Shown here: positions 1 to 4,041 of the stretch, one piece after another | How positions within the stretch are numbered: the first letter of the stretch is position 1 | Layout: each line of letters opens with the position of its first letter | NCBI GenBank assembly: GCA_024640925.1 | Contig: JAHEEB010000278.1 | Coordinates: 1-6,198, forward strand | Source of the DNA: Bacteroidota bacterium | GTDB lineage: Bacteria > Bacteroidota > Bacteroidia > Bacteroidales > UBA10428 | Direction: 5' to 3' | DNA length: 6,198 nt | Made by a program: the position numbers and the translations under genes | The notes under the pieces: model-generated | What the model saw: the letters and a program-made list of their open reading frames with translations, nothing else | Databases searched by the model: none | Told to the model about the DNA's origin: nothing

Positions 1-314
1 GTTTTTGGTTTGAAAAACAATGCCCCACTCAGAAATGTTCCTTTAGGTATTATAACCACACCTCCACCTTGTTTGTAAGCTTCATCAATTGCTTTTTGAA
101 TGGCATTTGTCTGAAGGATAAGGCTATCATTAACAGCACCGAAATCGGTAATTACATATTGTTTTCCAAGGTCTGTCAGTTTTATTTTTGTTGTGTCTGA
201 GAACCAGCTTGGAATTTTTGTGCCATCAGGGAAAAGGTCTTCCTGATTTTGCTGAGAAATTGTGTTTTGGATAATTCCTGAAAGACAAATAAATAATACA
301 AAAATATTTTTCAT
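1..314 (-). CDS. Glycoside hydrolase family 28 (polygalacturonase-like), N-terminal part, cut by window edge
   Basis: Only the first 104 codons are in the window; the gene continues to the left. Residues 1-20 form a signal peptide (MKNIFVLFICLSGIIQNTIS), so the enzyme is exported. After a linker with FPDGTKIPSWFSD, residues 53-104 match the start of the pectate-lyase-like beta-helix of GH28 enzymes: YVITDFGAVND, then AIQKAIDEAYKQGGG and VVIIPKGTFLSGALFFKP. From family knowledge, GH28 enzymes hydrolyse alpha-1,4-galacturonan or related pectin backbones. The catalytic aspartates lie further on and cannot be checked, so substrate and exo/endo mode are unknown. The start at 314 is the first Met and begins the signal peptide. 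A -7 box lies 36 bases upstream, and the frameshifted sorting-domain tail of the next minus-strand gene ends 99 bases upstream. The family call is fairly sure; the exact activity is not. Confidence 0.8.
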   Translation of the reverse strand, partial: MKNIFVLFICLSGIIQNTISQQNQEDLFPDGTKIPSWFSDTTKIKLTDLGKQYVITDFGAVNDSLILQTNAIQKAIDEAYKQGGGVVIIPKGTFLSGALFFKPK

Positions 315-413
315 TTCATTTTAATTAATTTCCGAACCAATTTGTTTGTGCAAATATACATTTTATTCAAAATGGAAATACCTTATCAGGAGCAAAGAAC
401 GGCTTCTTAAAAT
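315..413. other. Short intergenic spacer between the SpoIID gene tail and GH28
   Basis: These 99 bases separate the end of the -1-frame sorting domain from the GH28 start. Besides the -7 box they contain only a weak hairpin, AAGAA-CGGC-TTCTT (396-409), just past the stop at 414. It has a five-base stem and no U-tract, so it is not a convincing terminator. Confidence 0.5.
351..358 (-). promoter_or_regulatory. Candidate -7 promoter box for the GH28 gene
   Basis: On the minus strand this reads TATATTTG, a full match to the Bacteroidota -7 consensus TAnnTTTG. It ends 36 bases before the GH28 start codon. No TTTG at the expected -33 spacing was found, so the call rests on the -7 box and its position alone. 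Confidence 0.45.
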
Positions 414-629
414 TCAATTGATTAAAACTACTTTTTCAGAATAGATGGATTCAGAATTTATAATTTTAACAATATAAACTCCTCTTCTGAATTGGCTAAT
501 ATTGATGGAAGTTTTCTCTTTTATTGTCTCATTAAATTCTATTGTGCCTGTTAAACTTAAAACAACAATTTTAGCCTCACCATTGGGTTCGATAGTTATA
601 ATTTCTTTTGCCGGATTTGGATAAATATG
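414..629 (-). pseudogene. Type IX secretion C-terminal sorting domain (type A), in the -1 frame relative to the SpoIID gene
   Basis: Read from 629, this frame gives 71 residues and a TGA stop. It starts HIYPNPAKEIITIE and ends with GVYIVKI (50-56) and SEKVVLIN. The order IYPNP, central beta-strands, G-V-Y and a final K-V-V-x-x is the pattern of T9SS type A sorting domains, which carry cargo across the outer membrane and are then removed. It has no start codon or ribosome site of its own. A TGA at 657-659 closes this frame just upstream, so it can only be the tail of the SpoIID gene. Joined by a -1 shift, the product would be 506 residues, and the 1520-base span is exactly one base short of an intact frame. 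The domain itself is undamaged. Confidence 0.8.
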
Positions 630-1933
630 TTTTTTTGGGTAGTGACTTCTGTTAATTCAACAATTGGACTTAACTGAATACTTCCCCATATTGTATTGCC
701 ACTTTTTACTTCCCTGGTAACAGATGCGCTTTCGAATCCTTCCTTGCTTGCTGTAACTGTATATGTGCCGGGAGCAATATCGAACATGTATAAACCATAT
801 TCGCCAGAGGTCACTTGCTGACCTGTGTTAAGTTTTACGGTAGCTCCGGCTATACGGCTATCGAGATTATTATCGCTTCCATAGTAAATTACTCCTGTTA
901 ATGTCCCGAAAGTATCTGTTATTGGTTTATCGATATATGTTCCGGTATAATAATATGTTAAAATTGATTCCCATGTGGAGCCAGTATTTGCCATTGAGCT
1001 GCTTCCATATTGGCACATGCCAACTCCATGAGCATTATGAAATGTGTATCCACAAGGACAACTTTTACTTCTCAAATAGGGGACAGGAGTACCTCCCCAA
1101 ACGTCTTCATTATTCCTGGTATTCCCATCGCAATGCGAAAAGAACAATGCATTTATAATGGTCCCTTCATATTTCACCGACATCCTGGAAGTTTCAATTA
1201 CAGCTTGATCTGTTTTATCGTAATGAGTTGAATTCCATGCCTGGCAATGTGTTGTTGTGCAAACATCTGCCCCTTCACTGTTATGTTTAAAATTAGCACT
1301 CGCATAACTTCGTGCGGCAACAGCTTGAGATTTTAAAGCATCCATATCCCAACCCGGCGGGACTTCTGAAGGAACTACTCCTTTCAGGTATTCATCCATA
1401 TTCATTACTACTACTGTATTATCTGCCATTAAAACCCTTATAGTCGCCGGGACCTCTGTTACATCTGTTGTTTTAAACGGCGTGTCTTCTTTTAATAAAT
1501 CAGATGAGTCAATTGAAATGCACAATGAATATTTTTTTTGTATTAGTTCTTGCTCTTTTTCGTTGGGTTTCTCTGGAAATATTTTTATAGAAAGGTTATT
1601 CTTTCTTTCATTATCGCCAATAAATACTATACTCATTCCAATATAATGGTTTTTTTTGAAAAACAATTTTGAAATATTGGCTGGAGCTTTCAGCTTAAAG
1701 AGGCCTTCATTATTGGTATATCCAACTATTCCAAATCCCTCTGCATATATTTCAACGCTATCAACAGGTGAATTATCTGTTATTTTTGTTACAATGCCTG
1801 AGTAAAACACTGTTTCCGACGAATATTCTGGTACAGTATAAAAATATATTTCCTTTATCTGGCCATGCATTATAAAACATGAGGTTAGAAGAGTCGAAAA
1901 AATAAAAGTTCTAATGGCCATTTTACTTTTCAT
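596..1933 (-). CDS. Secreted SpoIID/LytB-domain protein with flanking carboxypeptidase-regulatory-like domains; C-terminus frameshifted
   Basis: This frame encodes 445 residues. Residues 1-25 are a signal peptide ending in HGQ; an LTSC at 16-19 resembles a lipobox, but the hydrophobic stretch continues past it, so signal peptidase I is favoured. Residues 44-120 are a carboxypeptidase-regulatory-like beta-sandwich. Residues 160-335 are a SpoIID domain: EYLKGVVPSEVP (181-192), ALKSQAVAARSYA (199-211), VWGGTPVPYL and AHGVGMCQYG (301-310). In SpoIID proteins this domain is a lytic transglycosylase acting on peptide-free peptidoglycan glycans; E190 occupies the position of the conserved catalytic Glu. 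Residues 343-424 form a second beta-sandwich. The last residues (433-445) look unlike any domain, and a T9SS sorting domain follows in the -1 frame to 414. The protein is probably an exported wall- or glycan-active enzyme, not a sporulation factor. The start gives the best signal peptide; Met5 is an alternative. Confidence 0.85.
   Translation of the reverse strand: MKSKMAIRTFIFSTLLTSCFIMHGQIKEIYFYTVPEYSSETVFYSGIVTKITDNSPVDSVEIYAEGFGIVGYTNNEGLFKLKAPANISKLFFKKNHYIGMSIVFIGDNERKNNLSIKIFPEKPNEKEQELIQKKYSLCISIDSSDLLKEDTPFKTTDVTEVPATIRVLMADNTVVVMNMDEYLKGVVPSEVPPGWDMDALKSQAVAARSYASANFKHNSEGADVCTTTHCQAWNSTHYDKTDQAVIETSRMSVKYEGTIINALFFSHCDGNTRNNEDVWGGTPVPYLRSKSCPCGYTFHNAHGVGMCQYGSSSMANTGSTWESILTYYYTGTYIDKPITDTFGTLTGVIYYGSDNNLDSRIAGATVKLNTGQQVTSGEYGLYMFDIAPGTYTVTASKEGFESASVTREVKSGNTIWGSIQLSPIVELTEVTTQKNIFIQIRQKKL
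629..636 (-). other. A7 homopolymer and A AAA AAC heptamer at the frameshift point
   Basis: The minus strand reads ACC CAA AAA AAC in the SpoIID frame. The last seven bases (635-629) have the X XXY YYZ form of a -1 slippery site, and slipping there gives AAA AAA CAT, exactly the sorting-domain frame. One extra A would also restore the frame. I see no stable hairpin just downstream and no Shine-Dalgarno-like stimulator upstream, so a one-base homopolymer error or mutation is simpler than programmed slippage. Confidence 0.75.
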
Positions 1934-1962
1934 AATAAAAATTATTGTTCATTTCAGAGTTA

Positions 1963-1970
1963 CAAAATTA
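1963..1970 (-). promoter_or_regulatory. Candidate -7 promoter box for the SpoIID gene
   Basis: The minus strand reads TAATTTTG, a match to TAnnTTTG, ending 29 bases before the start codon at 1933. This is similar to the spacing of the GH28 box. No -33 TTTG is present at 19-21 bases upstream, and such boxes arise easily in AT-rich DNA. Confidence 0.35.
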
Positions 1971-2022
1971 TTATAATTTAAACTACCTGATCTTATGGCT
2001 TAGTTATTATTATCTATCGTTT

Positions 2023-2040
2023 AAAATTAGACCTAATTTT
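2023..2040. repeat. Perfect 8-bp inverted repeat (palindrome)
   Basis: AAAATTAG-AC-CTAATTTT is two perfect 8-base arms around two bases. It lies 53 bases upstream of the SpoIID candidate -7 box. It could bind a dimeric regulator of that gene or form a weak hairpin. It does not resemble the CATAC/GTATG operators of the efflux locus. Confidence 0.4.
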
Positions 2041-2092
2041 TCTTGATTTTTTGTGAAGATATCTGTGCGAATTTGCATCAAAGACATAAAAC

Positions 2093-2116
2093 CTAAAAGA
2101 TTCAAAGAGCTTTTAG
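2093..2116. repeat. AT-rich hairpin with 7-bp arms
   Basis: CTAAAAG and CTTTTAG flank a 10-base loop, followed on the plus strand by TTTT. The stem is weak, and no plus-strand gene ends before it. On the minus strand it would follow the doubtful 37-codon frame, whose stop lies in the loop. Function is unknown and chance is possible. Confidence 0.3.
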
Positions 2117-2275
2117 TTTTAAGGCATTAACCTCAGTGATAACGTTGTAGTTCTGAACTTTTTGCAGTTCCAATTCTGTCCGACTTAGAAACCTTTTCGG
2201 GATTGCTACTTCCATTGGAAACTTTCACGATAAATAGTTTTTATGTATCTCTTAAAAATTATTTTTTTAATTTAG

Positions 2276-2295
2276 CATACCAAACGTTCAGTATG
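2276..2295. promoter_or_regulatory. Probable TetR/AcrR-type operator upstream of the repressor gene
   Basis: The site CATACCAAACGTTCAGTATG is symmetrical at 16 of 20 bases, and a flanking TTTA/TAAA pair extends the dyad. It ends only seven bases before the repressor start codon, so a bound dimer would block transcription start or early elongation. A near -7 match, TAATTTAG (2268-2275), abuts it. It shares CATAC, the CGTTCA block and GTATG, with the same spacing, with the site before the adaptor gene. The AcrR operator of E. coli, as I recall it, also has the ACATAC-N10-GTATGT layout. Binding by the neighbouring repressor is inferred. Confidence 0.75.
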
Positions 2296-2302
2296 TTAAA
2301 AT

Positions 2303-2890
2303 ATGAATGACACAAAAGAATATATAATCGACCAGGCTTTTGAATTGTTCCTGACAAAAAGCTATGAAGCAGTATCTATCAGCGATATTAGTAAAGCTAT
2401 CGGATTTACCAAAGGAGCATTGTACCATCATTTTTTAAACAAGGAGGAGCTATTCAAAGCGGTGATTGATAAGTTTTTAACATTTACCGGAACAGGAGGC
2501 GATATTAATAAAGTTACTTTATCGGAATTTAACGAACTGATAATTAATAATGTGGGAGAGATGATGAATAGATTATTTGGTAAAAGCCTGAAATATGTTC
2601 CCATTAATTATCTTACCCTTATTGCTGATGGATTTAAGCACTATCCTGGATTTGCAGACGAAAAAGAAAGCTTTTTTAATGCGGAGATAAATAAAACAAA
2701 GCAAGTATTGGAAAATTGCATAAAACGAGGCGAAATCCGCAGTGATATCAATACTACTACCATTGCAATGACGTATTTTTCTACTGCATTAGGATTAGCC
2801 GGTAATTTATTACAGAATTACTCCATTGAGGAATCGATGAATTTATTAAAAGCTCAACTCGATGAGTTGTTGAAACTGTTGAAAACATAA
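2303..2890 (+). CDS. TetR/AcrR-family transcriptional repressor of the adjacent RND efflux genes
   Basis: The 195-residue product has the usual TetR-family length. Residues 5-55 form the DNA-binding domain: helix 1 (IIDQAFELFLTKSYEAVSI), then the helix-turn-helix ISDISKAIGFTKGALYHHF (26-44) and NKEELFKAVI. The KGALYHHF recognition-helix end and the following N-K-E are family hallmarks. Residues 60-195 are a divergent, all-helical ligand-binding and dimerisation domain, which in this family binds a small molecule that releases DNA. The gene lies 124 bases before an RND adaptor gene on the same strand, and matched palindromes precede both genes, so it is most likely a self-regulating repressor of the pump. 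The ligand cannot be told from sequence. The start at 2303 is the only ATG giving a full helix 1; there is no Shine-Dalgarno sequence between operator and start. Confidence 0.92.
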   Translation: MNDTKEYIIDQAFELFLTKSYEAVSISDISKAIGFTKGALYHHFLNKEELFKAVIDKFLTFTGTGGDINKVTLSEFNELIINNVGEMMNRLFGKSLKYVPINYLTLIADGFKHYPGFADEKESFFNAEINKTKQVLENCIKRGEIRSDINTTTIAMTYFSTALGLAGNLLQNYSIEESMNLLKAQLDELLKLLKT

Positions 2891-2923
2891 TGTGGTTGGT
2901 TTTGGACTTTTTTTTATTCTGCG

Positions 2924-2945
2924 ACATACTGTTCGTTCAGTATGT
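2924..2945. promoter_or_regulatory. Probable TetR/AcrR-type operator upstream of the efflux genes
   Basis: ACATACTG and CAGTATGT are perfect 8-base arms around TTCGTT. The core (2925-2944) is CATACTGTTCGTTCAGTATG, which differs from the site before the repressor at four of 20 bases and shares the 12-base right half CGTTCAGTATGT. It lies 69 bases before the adaptor start and 33 bases after the repressor stop. It could fold as a hairpin, but no U-tract follows, so an operator is preferred over a terminator. No clear -7 box was found for the adaptor gene. Confidence 0.78.
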
Positions 2946-3014
2946 ATAACAAGAAAAGCTAAATATTTCATAATAAATTCTATTCGTCGTAACTTAATAT
3001 AAAAACAAAATAAA
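2946..3014 (+). promoter_or_regulatory. A/T-rich leader of the adaptor-permease operon
   Basis: This stretch between the operator and the adaptor ATG ends in an A-rich run (AATATAAAAACAAAATAAA). It has no Shine-Dalgarno motif, as is usual in Bacteroidota. No full TAnnTTTG box was found, so the transcription start is unresolved. Confidence 0.35.
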
Positions 3015-4040
3015 ATGAAAAAAGCTTTTTATTTAATCGTGGCAACTACAGTAATGATAAGCTGTAGACATACAGATGAACAAGCAAATATTGAAAAGCG
3101 AATTTCGGTAAAAACCCAAAAAGTAGAATTAACGAAGAGTGCGAACGATTTAAAATACAGTGGTACAATAGAGGCATCGCAGACAATACCTCTTACTTTT
3201 CAAACTTCAGGAATAATAGAGAGAATTTATGTAGAAACGGGTGATGCTGTTAAGAAAGGACAACTGCTGGCAACGGTTGATAAAAGCGATCTGCAAAATA
3301 TATACAATGTGTCGCTGGCCAAGTATGAGCAAGCAAAAGATGCTTATGATCGTTTGAAAAGCGTTCACAATAAAGGCAGCCTGTCAGAAATAAAATGGGT
3401 AGAAATGAGCACAAATTTTGAGCAGGCAAAATCGTCAATGGAACTATCCTTAAACAATCTGGAAAAATGTAATATGCGAGCTCCAGAAGATGGCATAATT
3501 GGCAAACGGAATATAGAACCTGGACAATCGGCCATTACAAGCTCATTTGCACCTATTGAACTGGTTAAAATTGAAACGGTATTGGTTAAAATATCGGTAC
3601 CCGAAAATGAATTAAACAAAATTAAGAAGGGCCTTAAAGCCAACTTCAGTGTCTCTGCTTTAAGTGATAAACAGTTTGAAGGAACAATTACGAATATCAG
3701 TCCTGTAGCCAATACGATATCACGAACTTACGATGTAAAAATATCTGTGAGGAACACCAATCTGGAACTGAAACCAGGCATGGTCTGCGACGTAATACTC
3801 AGCCTCAGCACCGGCAAAGAAATGGTGTTGATACCCTACAATGCTGTTAGCACGGATTCCGATGGCAAACCTTATGTATATGTTGTTTCGCAGGATAATA
3901 AAACAGTGAAGAAACAGATTATTACAACCGGTAATTACCAAGGTTCCGGAATTGAAGTTATAAGTGGCTTGGTTACAGGTCAAACAATTGTTGTTGAAGG
4001 AAAAGAAAAATTGTCGGATAACAGCTTAATCAGTTTGTAA
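3015..4040 (+). CDS. RND efflux periplasmic adaptor (membrane fusion protein), probable lipoprotein
   Basis: The 341-residue product is an HlyD/AcrA-type adaptor, linking an inner-membrane RND permease to an outer-membrane channel. Residues 1-16 are a signal peptide followed by C17 in VMISC, a slightly loose lipobox (Met at -3), so it is probably lipid-anchored. The first lipoyl half is at about 60-92 (GIIERIYVETGDAVKKGQLLATVD). A short alpha-helical hairpin spans 93-150. The second lipoyl half follows at 151-187 (MRAPEDGIIGKRNIEPGQ). A beta-barrel runs from 188 to 265 with ISPVANTISRTYDVKI, ending LKPGMVCDV. The membrane-proximal domain is at 268-341 (IPYNAV, GLVTGQTIVVEG). Start and signal peptide agree, and the leader is A-rich with no Shine-Dalgarno sequence. 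The permease starts one base after this stop, so the two are co-transcribed and probably translationally coupled. The substrate is not evident. Confidence 0.93.
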   Translation: MKKAFYLIVATTVMISCRHTDEQANIEKRISVKTQKVELTKSANDLKYSGTIEASQTIPLTFQTSGIIERIYVETGDAVKKGQLLATVDKSDLQNIYNVSLAKYEQAKDAYDRLKSVHNKGSLSEIKWVEMSTNFEQAKSSMELSLNNLEKCNMRAPEDGIIGKRNIEPGQSAITSSFAPIELVKIETVLVKISVPENELNKIKKGLKANFSVSALSDKQFEGTITNISPVANTISRTYDVKISVRNTNLELKPGMVCDVILSLSTGKEMVLIPYNAVSTDSDGKPYVYVVSQDNKTVKKQIITTGNYQGSGIEVISGLVTGQTIVVEGKEKLSDNSLISL

Positions 4041-4041
4041 A

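Larger units (their letters stand above)
1934..2302. other. Divergent intergenic region between the SpoIID gene and the tetR-type repressor
   Basis: These 369 bases separate two genes reading away from each other. They contain the candidate SpoIID -7 box, two AT-rich inverted repeats (2023-2040 and 2093-2116) and, at the right end, the repressor operator. The only notable open frame is a 37-codon minus-strand stretch (2102-2215, starting MEVAIPKRFLSRTELELQ). I do not recognise it and it lacks a visible ribosome site. Other frames are broken by stops. Confidence 0.6.

Noticed and set aside
901..1231. Overlapping plus-strand open frames opposite the SpoIID domain
   Set aside because: They are antisense to a well-supported coding domain, show no domain or signal, and have compositions expected of a complementary strand.
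2102..2215. 37-codon minus-strand gene in the intergenic region
   Set aside because: There is no ribosome site, promoter or recognisable domain; a frame of this length is not rare by chance. It is mentioned only as part of the unexplained block.
2293..2310. Five-codon upstream frame (ATG TTA AAA TAT GAA TGA) overlapping the repressor start
   Set aside because: It lies within the operator half-site and leaves no room for a ribosome site; the ATG is explained by the conserved GTATG arm.
2924..2945. Rho-independent terminator after the repressor gene
   Set aside because: The stem has a six-base loop but no following U-tract; the T-run at 2908-2915 precedes it. Its close match to the site before the repressor makes it an operator.
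3250..3983. Minus-strand open frames opposite the adaptor gene
   Set aside because: Each lies fully inside the adaptor coding region, whose whole length matches its family; the antisense products resemble nothing.
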